In this document: positions 17,011-24,547 of the stretch, one piece after another
Layout: every line of letters starts with the position of its first letter
How positions within the stretch are numbered: the stretch's first letter is position 1
Assembly: GCF_017301635.1 (NCBI RefSeq)
Contig: NZ_CP071091.1
Coordinates: 9,664,501 to 9,728,500, forward strand
DNA: 64,000 nt
Source: Myxococcus landrumus
GTDB lineage: Bacteria > Myxococcota > Myxococcia > Myxococcales > Myxococcaceae
Reading direction: 5' to 3'
Position numbers and translations under genes: made by a program
The notes under the pieces: generated by a model
Databases searched by the model: none
Told to the model about the DNA's origin: nothing
What the model saw: the letters and a program-made list of their open reading frames with translations, nothing else

Positions 17011-17498
17011 CGGCAGCCGCCAGCCACCTTGCAGCCCAGGTAGCCGCCAGCCAGGACGCCCACGACGGCAGCGCCGATGACGACTCGGGTGGGCCACCCT
17101 CGGTCAGCACCGATGACGGACGGTGTAACTGGGACGCCAGGTAGCGGCGCCTGGGCCCGCGCCAGTTCGTCTCTCAGGCCGTCCCGCTCAGCGCGCAACG
17201 CAGCCACCTCGCGCGAGACGCTGGCCTCGAGGTTGGCCATTCCTGCCGCCGTCACGTAGAGGCCCGTTGGCACCTTGGTGGCGGCCTTGGCCGGCGTGCC
17301 GTCAGCAAGCACCAGCCAGACGAGGCCGTGCGACACCTCGAGTGCCTCTGGGGCGGTGGAGAGGTCAGCAGGGGCCTGGGTCACTCGGCCGTCCTGCCCA
17401 CGCTCTGGAGGCGTCGCCAAGTCCCTGGGCCCGGCTGCCAGGGTGAGGAGGAGTGCGACGGTCAGCACAGCCCACGAATCCGGTCGTAGATGCTGCAC
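17007..17498 (-). CDS. Membrane-anchored coiled-coil protein, spanin/Rz-like candidate
   Basis: 163 aa. Hydrophobic N-terminus (WAVLTVALLLTLAAG), a periplasmic-type region with a coiled coil (LEASVSREVAALRAERDGLRDELARAQ, about 95-125) and a second hydrophobic segment near the C-terminus (VVIGAAVVGVLAGGYLGC). The order fits lysis accessory proteins, and it follows a holin-like gene. GTG 17468 is an alternative start 7 bp into the upstream stop overlap. Confidence 0.45.
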   Translation of the reverse strand: MQHLRPDSWAVLTVALLLTLAAGPRDLATPPERGQDGRVTQAPADLSTAPEALEVSHGLVWLVLADGTPAKAATKVPTGLYVTAAGMANLEASVSREVAALRAERDGLRDELARAQAPLPGVPVTPSVIGADRGWPTRVVIGAAVVGVLAGGYLGCKVAGGCR

Positions 17499-17908
17499 GT
17501 GGGGTCAACCGGGGCCGCAGCCGGGCCGGACGGCAGGTTGCCGGTGGCGTCCGGGGCGCCTCCAGTCACCTTGAGCGGCTCGGGCTCGACGACGCCGGCG
17601 AGCAGAGAGAGCAACCCCGTCACGGGTACCACGTAGGGCTGGAGACTCGGCGGCAGTGAGCCGCCGAAGGCGTTGAGCATCTGCACGACACTCAGGGCCA
17701 TGGGGACGAGCGCGGCTGGCAGCAGGGGCTTGCCGACGGCCCACTGAGGAGTCCTCCACCCCTTGCCTCCGAGGTAGAGGGCGACGCTGCCGAGGATGGC
17801 GCAACCGGCGCTGTAGGGGGCGGGTACAAACTGGCCCGCGCCGAAGAGAGCGGCGCCGAGCGAGAGGGCCACCCAGGTGAGGGACTGAGGGATGAGGGGC
17901 TTGAGCAA
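17462..17908 (-). CDS. Multi-span membrane protein, holin-like candidate
   Basis: 148 aa with three or four hydrophobic spans (LTWVALSLGAALFGAG, YSAGCAILGSVALYLGG, LLPAALVPMALSVVQML, VPVTGLLSLLAGVV) and a Cys-containing tail. Its place between two TM/coiled-coil proteins at the end of a tail-fibre block suggests a lysis role. No endolysin was recognised next to it. Confidence 0.45.
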   Translation of the reverse strand: MLKPLIPQSLTWVALSLGAALFGAGQFVPAPYSAGCAILGSVALYLGGKGWRTPQWAVGKPLLPAALVPMALSVVQMLNAFGGSLPPSLQPYVVPVTGLLSLLAGVVEPEPLKVTGGAPDATGNLPSGPAAAPVDPTCSIYDRIRGLC

Positions 17909-17919
17909 GTGGGTGTCTC

Positions 17920-18375
17920 CTACTGCGGGTAGTCCCGGCGCTGCCGGGGTGTGGCGTTGAGTCTGTCGAGGAGGACGCGGATGTCGCCGCCGACTGTCTG
18001 CATCTGGCTGCCGAGCGACTTGAGTTGCTCCTCCATGCGGATGATGCGCTCGCGGTCCTGGGCGCTTGCGGAGGCCATCTCAGAGAGGCGCTTGTCCAGC
18101 GCGGCCTGGTCCTCCTTGCGCTGCCTGTCCTGTGCCTCGCGGAGCTGCGACACGCTGGCGCTGGCGGCCTTGGCCTCTGCCTTGGCGCTCTCCGCCGTCT
18201 CGTGCGTGCGCCCCACCTGGCTGGTGACGCCGTAGTAGGCAGCAGCAGCTGGGCCTCCCAGGGCGATGACGGAGCCGACAATGACGGCAACCACCTTGGC
18301 TGCGCGCTCGAGCGACTCCAGCCGCACCTGTGGCGGCTCAACATGCGGCGGGGGTGGCAAGGGTGGAGGCGACAT
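17920..18375 (-). CDS. Membrane-anchored coiled-coil protein
   Basis: 151 aa: Pro-rich start, one span (VVAVIVGSVIALGGPAAAAYY, about 28-48), then a long coiled coil (AESAKAEAKAASASVSQLREAQDRQRKEDQAAL...). The layout resembles XhlA-type hemolysin/holin accessory proteins or fibre anchors. Family not certain. Confidence 0.45.
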   Translation of the reverse strand: MSPPPLPPPPHVEPPQVRLESLERAAKVVAVIVGSVIALGGPAAAAYYGVTSQVGRTHETAESAKAEAKAASASVSQLREAQDRQRKEDQAALDKRLSEMASASAQDRERIIRMEEQLKSLGSQMQTVGGDIRVLLDRLNATPRQRRDYPQ

Positions 18376-18383
18376 GGCTGCTC

Positions 18384-19160
18384 CTACGGGTCGCAGCAGA
18401 TGCGGTACGTCCCGTTGGGGATGTTGATGATGGCGGACAGGAGCGCTGACGTGCCCTCCCAGCGCAGCGTCCCAGTACCAGCCGGGGACACCACCACCAC
18501 GGGCTTAGCCCCCAGTGGGACAAACGCCGGCATTCCCACGCGGCAGGACGTGCCGGCAGGCGCGCCCGTCAGTGTCACCGTGGTTGTCGAGGAGATGCCG
18601 GTGAGGGGGACGCTGATGCCACTGAGGGTTGTGGTGGTGCAAATGGGAGTCGCAGCCTGGGCCGCCGTGAGCGCCGCATTGGCTGTCGTCTGGGCGTTGC
18701 CGGCTGCAGTCTGGGCGGCATTCGCCGTCGACTGCGCGGCCGCAGCAGCGGTGCCGGCATTGGTGGCTGCTGTCTGTGCGCTGGTGGCCGTGGTCTGAGC
18801 GTTGGATGCCGCCGTAGATGCCGCATTGGCAGTGGACTGCGCCGTAGCTGCTGCAGTGCCAGCGCTCGTCGCGGTTGACTGCGCGGCGTTGGCGCTACTC
18901 TGGGCGTTGGCGGCGGCCGTAGCAGCTGTGTCAGCGGAGGACTGAGCGGCTGTGACTGCCGACTGCTTGGCGAGGCACGTCCACGCGCTGCCTTGCGTCT
19001 GTTGGATGCACTGGAGCGTGGTGTTGTAGACGATGCCGTTTGGGCACAGCACCGGGTTGGCACCATTGGCCTCAGGCGGTTCCGGGTAGGGAGTCACGCG
19101 GAGGGGAATCGTCTGGGCAGACGCAACCACGGGGAGGAGCAGCAGGGGCAGGAGTCGCAT
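18384..19160 (-). CDS. Exported Ala/Thr/Ser-repeat fibre-like protein
   Basis: 258 aa. Signal peptide MRLLPLLLLPVVASA, a Cys-containing head (CPNGIVYNTTLQCIQQ), then about 110 residues of degenerate 7-11-residue repeats of the type AAxxAQSTANAA (residues about 67-172), which form trimeric coiled coils in tail fibres, and a beta-rich C-terminus with CTTTTLSGISVPLTG and CCDP. Likely a surface or fibre protein; export signal is unusual for a virion protein. Confidence 0.6.
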   Translation of the reverse strand: MRLLPLLLLPVVASAQTIPLRVTPYPEPPEANGANPVLCPNGIVYNTTLQCIQQTQGSAWTCLAKQSAVTAAQSSADTAATAAANAQSSANAAQSTATSAGTAAATAQSTANAASTAASNAQTTATSAQTAATNAGTAAAAAQSTANAAQTAAGNAQTTANAALTAAQAATPICTTTTLSGISVPLTGISSTTTVTLTGAPAGTSCRVGMPAFVPLGAKPVVVVSPAGTGTLRWEGTSALLSAIINIPNGTYRICCDP

Positions 19161-19846
19161 CAGAGTCCCCTCATCTGGCGGATGGCCTGGTCAATGGACG
19201 CCGCGAGCGCGTCGGCGCCGGCTTGCAGCAGGTGGATGCCGTCGCAGTCGTAGGCGGGCAGCAGGTAGCCTTGGTTCGGCCGGGCTGGGTCCTCGAAGGC
19301 CGAGAAGTTGAAGACGCAGCGCAGGCGCGGGTTGCTCGAGCGCGCGTTGCACTCGGCGAGCATGAGCGCGTTGTAGGTGGTGTTTCGCGCGTAGGAGTTG
19401 TCTCTCATCTCCTGGCCACAGAAGTTGCAGCCCGTCGCGGGCAACACGTCCGTCCACACCACCCAGTGGCCCTGGGCCAGCGCATCGTCGACGACGGCCA
19501 CCATGTCGGCCACGGTTGCGGCAGGAGACACCGCGTTGTTGAGGCTGTTGACGCCGCCCTCCACGACGACGTGCTCGCACATCTCGCCCAGGCACCCGGT
19601 GGGAGACTCCGACAGGTAGCGGGCGCGAATCTGCGCCGCCGTCTCGCTGGGCACTCCGTGGTTGGACGAGAGCCAGCCGGCGCCGAGGAGGTTGCGCGTC
19701 ACCGTCAGTGGGTCCGTCCCATTGCAGCTGCCGGCGAGGATGGAATCTCCCCAGCCACCGAGCGTCGGACGTGGAGGCAGTGGGCTTGGTGGCATGCATA
19801 CGGCCTGTGCCAACAGAAGCGCGGCGAGAGACGAGAGTGCACTCAT
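19160..19846 (-). CDS. Exported SGNH/GDSL hydrolase
   Basis: 228 aa from ATG 19846 (ATGA overlap). Signal peptide SALSSLAALLLAQAVC, then SGNH blocks: GWGDSILAGSC (Ser nucleophile), EGGVNSLNN (Asn of block III) and DCDGIHLLQ (catalytic Asp-His near the C-terminus). The family hydrolyses acyl esters on polysaccharides or lipids. In a tail-fibre cluster it may deacetylate surface polysaccharide, either as a virion enzyme or as a lysogenic-conversion enzyme. Several Cys pairs could form disulfides. Confidence 0.8.
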   Translation of the reverse strand: MSALSSLAALLLAQAVCMPPSPLPPRPTLGGWGDSILAGSCNGTDPLTVTRNLLGAGWLSSNHGVPSETAAQIRARYLSESPTGCLGEMCEHVVVEGGVNSLNNAVSPAATVADMVAVVDDALAQGHWVVWTDVLPATGCNFCGQEMRDNSYARNTTYNALMLAECNARSSNPRLRCVFNFSAFEDPARPNQGYLLPAYDCDGIHLLQAGADALAASIDQAIRQMRGL

Positions 19847-20463
19847 AATGGGCAGTCGCCGCCTCCCGTTCCAATGAAACCCGTCGCCACGTTCTGCCAG
19901 TGGTACGCGGGAGAGGCCGCGCCATCGCTCGTGCAGTAACAGAGCCTCGTCGTGTTGCCGCTGCCAGCCGCGAATGTCAGCGACTGAAGCGTGCCTTCGA
20001 GCGCTGATGTGCATGTCTTGAGCGTGGTGGCAGGCGCAACCTTGAGCCCGTCAGCGTCACTCACCACCACGGGGTAGTCGGGCCATGAGTTGACCATGAA
20101 TGCGTTGAAGTTGAGGTCAATGGCCGCGCCGACGATGAGATTTGTCTTGAGGGACAGGCTGCCGCTCAGGCGGACTTCGGTCGCACCGCCACCGTCATCA
20201 GGTCCGAGCAGGATGCGGCCTGCCGCGTCGGTGCCGATGTGGTTGCGCGTGCCTGGCCCGAGGTCGACGCATGAGGTGACGGTGGCATCGCACTGAAACC
20301 CAGGCCCGGTACCCGTCGTCGCCCGGAAGTACTCGGCAATGGCCGGCTGACTCCCGTCGAGCGTACACATGCCCCCGGAGCCGCCACCGCTACCGCCGCG
20401 CCACGGGAAAACGTTGGACGGAGGAGTGGCAGCCAGCAGCAGTGCGAGTGCCGCCGGGCTCAC
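19843..20463 (-). CDS. Exported tail-fibre-like protein
   Basis: 206 aa from GTG 20463. Short signal-like start SPAALALLLAATPPS, Gly/Ser linker, then beta-structured fibre repeats (NHIGTDAAGRILLGPDDGGGATEVRLSGSLSLKTNLIVG) and a Cys-containing tail with YHWQNVATGFIGTGGG. The AAGRILLG and LNF motifs resemble phage tail-spike head domains. GTGA overlap with the gene upstream. Confidence 0.55.
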   Translation of the reverse strand: MSPAALALLLAATPPSNVFPWRGGSGGGSGGMCTLDGSQPAIAEYFRATTGTGPGFQCDATVTSCVDLGPGTRNHIGTDAAGRILLGPDDGGGATEVRLSGSLSLKTNLIVGAAIDLNFNAFMVNSWPDYPVVVSDADGLKVAPATTLKTCTSALEGTLQSLTFAAGSGNTTRLCYCTSDGAASPAYHWQNVATGFIGTGGGDCPL

Positions 20464-20810
20464 AGCGCCTCCGAGACGACGGTGGCCGCACCCGTCACCT
20501 GTGCCGCTGTCTCAGCAACGCACCACCAGGCGTCGGGCGCGTTGAATGGGAAGGCATTGCTCGGGGCCTCGGACGCTGGACCGACTCGATGCGCCTTGCC
20601 CACCACCGTCGCCGCCGAAGACATGGCGCACCAGATGGCGTTGGGGCCCTGGTTCTCGATGAGGAGCCCACGCCTGAGAGGGTTGGCCGGGAGCGCCGTG
20701 GGCGTCGTGTTGCTGACGAGCACCTCCGTCGTCACTCCGGCCTGGGCCGAGTGTGAGACGAGCACAACGACACTGAGAATCAGCACACCACCCACTAGCC
20801 ATAGACGCAT
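20460..20810 (-). CDS. Exported small beta protein of fibre cluster
   Basis: 116 aa with signal peptide (RLWLVGGVLILSVVVLVSHSAQA). The mature part ALPANPLRRGLLIENQGPNAIWC...GKAHRV...WCVAETAAQVTGAATVV matches a pattern I recall from small phage structural proteins. One disulfide is possible between the two WC motifs. Confidence 0.5.
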   Translation of the reverse strand: MRLWLVGGVLILSVVVLVSHSAQAGVTTEVLVSNTTPTALPANPLRRGLLIENQGPNAIWCAMSSAATVVGKAHRVGPASEAPSNAFPFNAPDAWWCVAETAAQVTGAATVVSEAL

Positions 20811-20819
20811 GGCGTCCTC

Positions 20820-21926
20820 CTACTGGTCGCCAATCGCGACCACGTGGAATGTCGTGTCGGAACCTGACGCATTGGTGAAGTCGCGCTCTGGAAGAGGGAT
20901 TGCGCCAGCAGCGAGATTCCGCGCCTTGATTTGTACGGTCGTCGTCCCCGTCACATTCGAGTAGTACGCATAGGGTGCGCCAGAGCCAGATGTCACGACG
21001 ACAGCGTAGTTGGTGTTGGCAAAGGCTGATGCGAACGTCAGCGTGGCGGTTGTTGTGCTAGCGCTGACGCTGGAGACGTTGAATCCTTCAGTAATGGCGA
21101 CACCACCCGCCATTGGGATGAGGATGCGAGCCCATGCCTTGACGATGTTCTTTGGTGTCAGAACGTCGGTGAACGCGACATTGCTATTGGGGCTGGTGAC
21201 AAACCCCATGTCCAGGTTGCCGTTGATAAGTTGCGCTGCGTTTCGAGGGACAGTCGCAGTGGCGGCAGTGCCGGCGACTGCGACGACACCGACTCCGGTG
21301 CCTGCGGAAGTACCAACGACACCATGGCCATTTGGAGCACCACCCTGGCCGCGCAGCCCATCTCCACTCGAAGAGCCTCCGAAGCCAGCTACTCCAGGGG
21401 CAGTTGTTGGGCCAGTCGACGAGATGCCGAGTGCGAATGTGGATGGCTGCGCAAACGTCGACGTGCCGCCTACCGCAAGAGCCCCAGTCACGCTGGTGTT
21501 CCCGGAGATTGTGGCCACCGAGAGTGGAACGCTGATTGTGCTCCCGGCCGCAGTCCATGTCTGAGCCTGAGCAGAATCCACCTGCATCCGAATGTCGCCG
21601 GCGCCAGCCCGATAGATGCCGCTGTCAGGGTCGCTCGTCCACGAGATAGACGGCGCGGCCGAGCTGCCGTTGACGAGTTTTAGTGGTGCCAACATGCCGC
21701 CACGGCCCTGTCGGTCGAGGCTGTTGGTGAGTTCGGTGCTGATGTCGCCCAGCGTGTTGTTGGCCCACGCGCTGGAGATGGTGGTGCCAGACACCACCGG
21801 GTTACCTGCAGGCAGAGAGTAGGTGCCTGACGAGTTGCGCGTAGCCTGGGCGGGGCCAGCCGTCGACAGCGCGACTCCGAGGACGAGTCCCACGAGCACT
21901 GCGATGGCGGATGGGCGGACGCTCAT
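20820..21926 (-). CDS. Exported tail-fibre protein
   Basis: 368 aa from ATG 21926. Signal peptide (AIAVLVGLVLGVALSTAGPAQA), then a phage-fibre head YSLPAGNPVVSGTTISSAWANNTLGDISTELTNSLDRQGRGGM, WTSDPDSGIYRAGAGDIRM (a motif of fibre shafts), Gly-rich collagen-like repeats and a beta C-terminus with SSVSASTTTATLTF. It probably forms host-recognition fibres. First gene of the minus block; no promoter recognised in the 340 bp upstream. Confidence 0.65.
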   Translation of the reverse strand: MSVRPSAIAVLVGLVLGVALSTAGPAQATRNSSGTYSLPAGNPVVSGTTISSAWANNTLGDISTELTNSLDRQGRGGMLAPLKLVNGSSAAPSISWTSDPDSGIYRAGAGDIRMQVDSAQAQTWTAAGSTISVPLSVATISGNTSVTGALAVGGTSTFAQPSTFALGISSTGPTTAPGVAGFGGSSSGDGLRGQGGAPNGHGVVGTSAGTGVGVVAVAGTAATATVPRNAAQLINGNLDMGFVTSPNSNVAFTDVLTPKNIVKAWARILIPMAGGVAITEGFNVSSVSASTTTATLTFASAFANTNYAVVVTSGSGAPYAYYSNVTGTTTVQIKARNLAAGAIPLPERDFTNASGSDTTFHVVAIGDQ

Positions 21927-22203
21927 AGCGGCAGCGTCCTGTCCGTCGTGGACAAGGTCCACTCAAAGCGGAATGTGGGTACTGGGCGGTGGCTCATCCC
22001 CCAAGCGTCGCGGGCCCCGTGGAGTCCGTACGCTCAATGGAGGCAGGTCGGCTCGTCGATGGAAACATGCGACATGCGTAGTGGCGAGCAGGTGGTGCAG
22101 TTATTTCTCGCGGCCGGCGGCATTGAAAGGTATCCGCTGGAGAGACAACGCAGCCCACTCGAATAAGCCGCATGCCAAGCACCATCCCCGCAAGGCAATG
22201 CGC
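21927..22203. other. Divergent intergenic region, nothing recognised
   Basis: About 280 bp between the fibre operon and the KilA-N gene. No gene, no tRNA, and no promoter with acceptable spacing could be identified by eye. Confidence 0.4.
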
Positions 22204-22241
22204 CACCCCTCCGCCGGAACGTGGGCTTCGGCGGAGGGGTG
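22204..22241 (+). promoter_or_regulatory. Perfect 13-bp hairpin in KilA-N leader
   Basis: Arms 22204-22216 and 22229-22241 (CACCCCTCCGCCG and its complement) with a 12-nt loop, followed by TCTTTCC, 27 bp before the ATG at 22269. It may be an intrinsic terminator/attenuator or a processing stem. Confidence 0.5.
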
Positions 22242-22268
22242 TCTTTCCATGCCCATACAGGAGACCCC

Positions 22269-23051
22269 ATGGCCTGCCAGACTAACCCCATCACTATCAA
22301 CAACATCCTTGTGAACCAGGACGCCCGTGGCAGGTACTGCCTCAACGACCTGCACCGCGCCGCAGGGCTCGAGGGCCGTCACCAGCCGTCGAACTTCCTC
22401 CGCCTTGAGTCCACCCAGGGGCTCGTCGGCGAGTTGTCGGCCGACCACTCCTCAGAAGTGAGGAGTGCCCCAGCAGAGGTCGTCAACGGAGGGCCCGACC
22501 GGGGCACCTACGTCTGCCGCGAGCTCGTCTACGCGTACGCCGCCTGGGTGTCCCCGGCCTTCCATCTCCGGGTGCTGCGGACCTTCGACGCCGTGGCGAC
22601 GGGCCAGGTCCAGGCGGAGCAGCCCACGCCGCGCCAGTTGCCCACGGCCACAGAGGAGAAGGTGGCGGGACACCGCGCCGTGTTGGGCATCCTCCAGGGC
22701 ATCCCCGGCATTCGCACCGGCATCGCCGCGTCCGTCATGCTCGACGCCATCCACCAGGACACCGGGCTCACCATGGAGCCGTACCGCAAGGCGCTCCCGC
22801 CCGGCGAGGGGCCTACCGGCTCGCTCAACGCTACGGCAGTGGGAGAGTCCCTTGGAATCTCCGCTAGGAAGGCGAATCAGCGCCTCGAGGCTGCTGGACT
22901 TCAGCACAAGAGTGAGCGCGGCGATTGGGAACTGACGGTGGAAGGGGCAAAGGTCGGTGAGGCCATCCCATACACGCGAGGCAGCCACTCCGGCTACCAG
23001 GTGCTGTGGAAGCCGGAGGTACTCAACGTGCTGCGCACGGCGAAGCCGTGA
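22269..23051 (+). CDS. KilA-N domain antirepressor-like protein
   Basis: 260 aa. Residues 6-105 match KilA-N: ITINNILVNQDARGRYCLNDLHRAAG...FLRLESTQGLV...GTYVCRELVYAYAAWVSPAFHLRVLRTFD. The C-terminal part (NATAVGESLGISARKANQRLEAAGLQ...GDWELTVEGAKVG) looks like a phage antirepressor DNA-binding domain. Such proteins counteract lysogenic repressors or regulate early genes. ATG 22269 follows a hairpin leader. Confidence 0.8.
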   Translation: MACQTNPITINNILVNQDARGRYCLNDLHRAAGLEGRHQPSNFLRLESTQGLVGELSADHSSEVRSAPAEVVNGGPDRGTYVCRELVYAYAAWVSPAFHLRVLRTFDAVATGQVQAEQPTPRQLPTATEEKVAGHRAVLGILQGIPGIRTGIAASVMLDAIHQDTGLTMEPYRKALPPGEGPTGSLNATAVGESLGISARKANQRLEAAGLQHKSERGDWELTVEGAKVGEAIPYTRGSHSGYQVLWKPEVLNVLRTAKP

Positions 23052-23055
23052 GTCC

Positions 23056-23223
23056 CTACGCCTCGCGCGCCCTCGGCCACTCCCAGCCGCAGGCGGTGCA
23101 GGTGAGTGTCTGGGTCAGCTCGGGCTGCACCGCCTGGCACGAGGGACACCGCATCCAGCCTTCGGGGAGCGGCACATCCGCGTCCTCAACGTCCTCGACT
23201 GGCACGGCTGCTGGCTGAGTCAT
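23056..23223 (-). CDS. Small zinc-ribbon protein
   Basis: 55 aa, shorter than usual gene-finder limits. CPSC-x15-CTAC forms a zinc ribbon after an acidic start (VEDVEDADVPLPEGW). GGGGGAG lies 6 bp before the ATG at 23223. A plus-strand frame overlaps it but has no domain-like features. Function unknown. Confidence 0.65.
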   Translation of the reverse strand: MTQPAAVPVEDVEDADVPLPEGWMRCPSCQAVQPELTQTLTCTACGWEWPRAREA

Positions 23224-23308
23224 GGTCTCCCCCGAGGCCCAGCGTCACTGAGTCGTGACGCCGGAGTCAAACGGCTGGACCTACCACTGGAGGGTGATGC
23301 TCACCGGG

Positions 23309-23515
23309 CTACTTCTTCCCCTTCGGCTCGACCCGTTCAGCCATCTGCTCAAGTTCGGGCAGTGCTCCCTCCAGTGCCTTCGTCACCAACTCGCTCCGCC
23401 CTCGGTAGCCGAGTGCCTCCGCAAGTTGGTCGAGACGGTCCACAAGCCAGATTGGAAGCGACACCGTCACCGGCTTTGTCTTTTCCTCGGCGCCGCGCGG
23501 TGGAAGGACTGGCAT
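23309..23515 (-). CDS. Ribbon-helix-helix regulator
   Basis: 68 aa. KTKPVTVSLPIWLVDRLDQLAEALGYRGRSELVTKALEGAL is a clear CopG/Arc-type RHH motif (strand TVSLP, two helices). The ATG at 23515 is preferred to 23575 because the latter lies inside the operator-like repeats. Divergent from 23613-24547 and likely to repress the promoter at 23558-23586. It parallels the RHH gene at 7923-8234. Confidence 0.7.
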   Translation of the reverse strand: MPVLPPRGAEEKTKPVTVSLPIWLVDRLDQLAEALGYRGRSELVTKALEGALPELEQMAERVEPKGKK

Positions 23516-23557
23516 GCGCGCAAAGGTACGACCTGACCTCGCAGGAATCAACGCCGC

Positions 23558-23592
23558 TTGACTATGCAGAGTCATATGAGGATTATTATGAC
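23558..23592 (+). promoter_or_regulatory. Promoter with overlapping operator palindromes
   Basis: TTGACT (23558-23563), 17-bp spacer, GATTAT (23581-23586): five and four of six consensus matches. Two inverted repeats overlay it: TGACT/AGTCA (23559-23574) and GTCATA/TATGAC (23571-23592). An RHH protein encoded divergently next door is the obvious candidate ligand. Confidence 0.6.
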
Positions 23593-23612
23593 ATCGGTCC
23601 GGGGGTGTTTGC

Positions 23613-23828
23613 ATGACCAAGTCGAAGCGGAGCCGTCGTGTCCGGGTAGGTGCGGGGCAGCAGGTTGTGCTGCGTGGATTCGTTGTGAAGGCCGTGAAGT
23701 CTCGAGGAAAGTGGCGCATCTACGCGAAGTCTCAGGGGAAATCCTCGAGTGGGTGCAGTGAGTCGTTGCTGGAGTCCATGGCGGACGCGCTGACGAGCCT
23801 TGTGGCCCGCTTGGGGAGGGCGCCATGA
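23613..23828 (+). CDS. Small basic hypothetical protein
   Basis: 71 aa. Very basic N-terminus (KSKRSRRVRVG) then beta strands (VVLRGFVVKAVKSRGKWRIYAK) and a C-terminal helix. GGGGG precedes the ATG. ATGA-coupled to the Cys-rich membrane protein, of which it may be a partner. Confidence 0.5.
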   Translation: MTKSKRSRRVRVGAGQQVVLRGFVVKAVKSRGKWRIYAKSQGKSSSGCSESLLESMADALTSLVARLGRAP

Positions 23829-24547
23829 CATGCCCCAAGCGCCACTGGTGGCCGTACCACCTAGGCCCACGGGTGAAGGGGCTTTCGGCCCTGCTACCCT
23901 TCGGGCGCGTCTACCTCACTCACAACCGTGAAACCGGAGCCCCAACGCTCCTGGAGGTGTCAGTGGAGTCGAGCCCCAACCGGGCGCCGCGTGGCTACCT
24001 GCGGATGCTCATCACCCGTAGGCCGGGCGCCAAGGCGGCTACAGCCATCGAAATCCAAGAGGGCAGCCCTGCGGAGGCCCTCAAGGCTTGCGACGACGTG
24101 GCGGACCTCCTGGACGCTTCTGGCCGCAACCCCGAGGTGGTAACACACCTGCGCGCGTGGAAACGGTTCGGCGGTGTGCTGGAGCGGGCACGGGCCTGGA
24201 CTCCACGAGCGGCGGCCGCTGCCATGGGTGCGCTGCTCATCTGGCCTGGGCCTGCGGTCAACGAACGCGTGAGCGAGACGGTGCGCGACGTGGTGCCAAC
24301 CATCGGCGACGTTTTCCTGGCCGACGCGGCCCGCATCCGCTTCGTCATGCCTCCGGAGCCGCTGCCGGGACAGGATGTGCCGCCGTGTGGCAAGGGCTAC
24401 GTGGCTATCAAGGGTGGGTGCTGGGCGAAGTTGGAGGCCAAGGCTCCCGAGTGTCCGGAGAAGTCCGTCGAACACAAGGGCGGGTGCTACCTGCCGGTGA
24501 AGGGCGCGACGCCCGTCCCTATGTCCCTCGAGCGGGCGAAGCCATGA
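23825..24547 (+). CDS. Second membrane protein with Cys-rich PGQD/GGCW/GGCY module
   Basis: 240 aa, diverged paralogue of 7177-7926. Shared: N-terminal PYHLGPR, an unstructured mid-region, one span (AAAAAMGALLIWPGPAV, about 130-146), and the C-terminal PLPGQDVPPC..KGGCWAKLEAKAPEC..KSVEHKGGCYLPVKGATPVPM with six conserved Cys. The module probably lies outside the inner membrane. Function unknown; the pairing with an RHH regulator is conserved between both copies. Confidence 0.65.
   Translation: MTCPKRHWWPYHLGPRVKGLSALLPFGRVYLTHNRETGAPTLLEVSVESSPNRAPRGYLRMLITRRPGAKAATAIEIQEGSPAEALKACDDVADLLDASGRNPEVVTHLRAWKRFGGVLERARAWTPRAAAAAMGALLIWPGPAVNERVSETVRDVVPTIGDVFLADAARIRFVMPPEPLPGQDVPPCGKGYVAIKGGCWAKLEAKAPECPEKSVEHKGGCYLPVKGATPVPMSLERAKP

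Noticed and set aside
23048-23218. Plus-strand 56-codon frame overlapping the KilA-N stop
   Set aside because: The minus strand here has a zinc ribbon with a strong ribosome site; the plus frame is Ser/Gly-rich without features.
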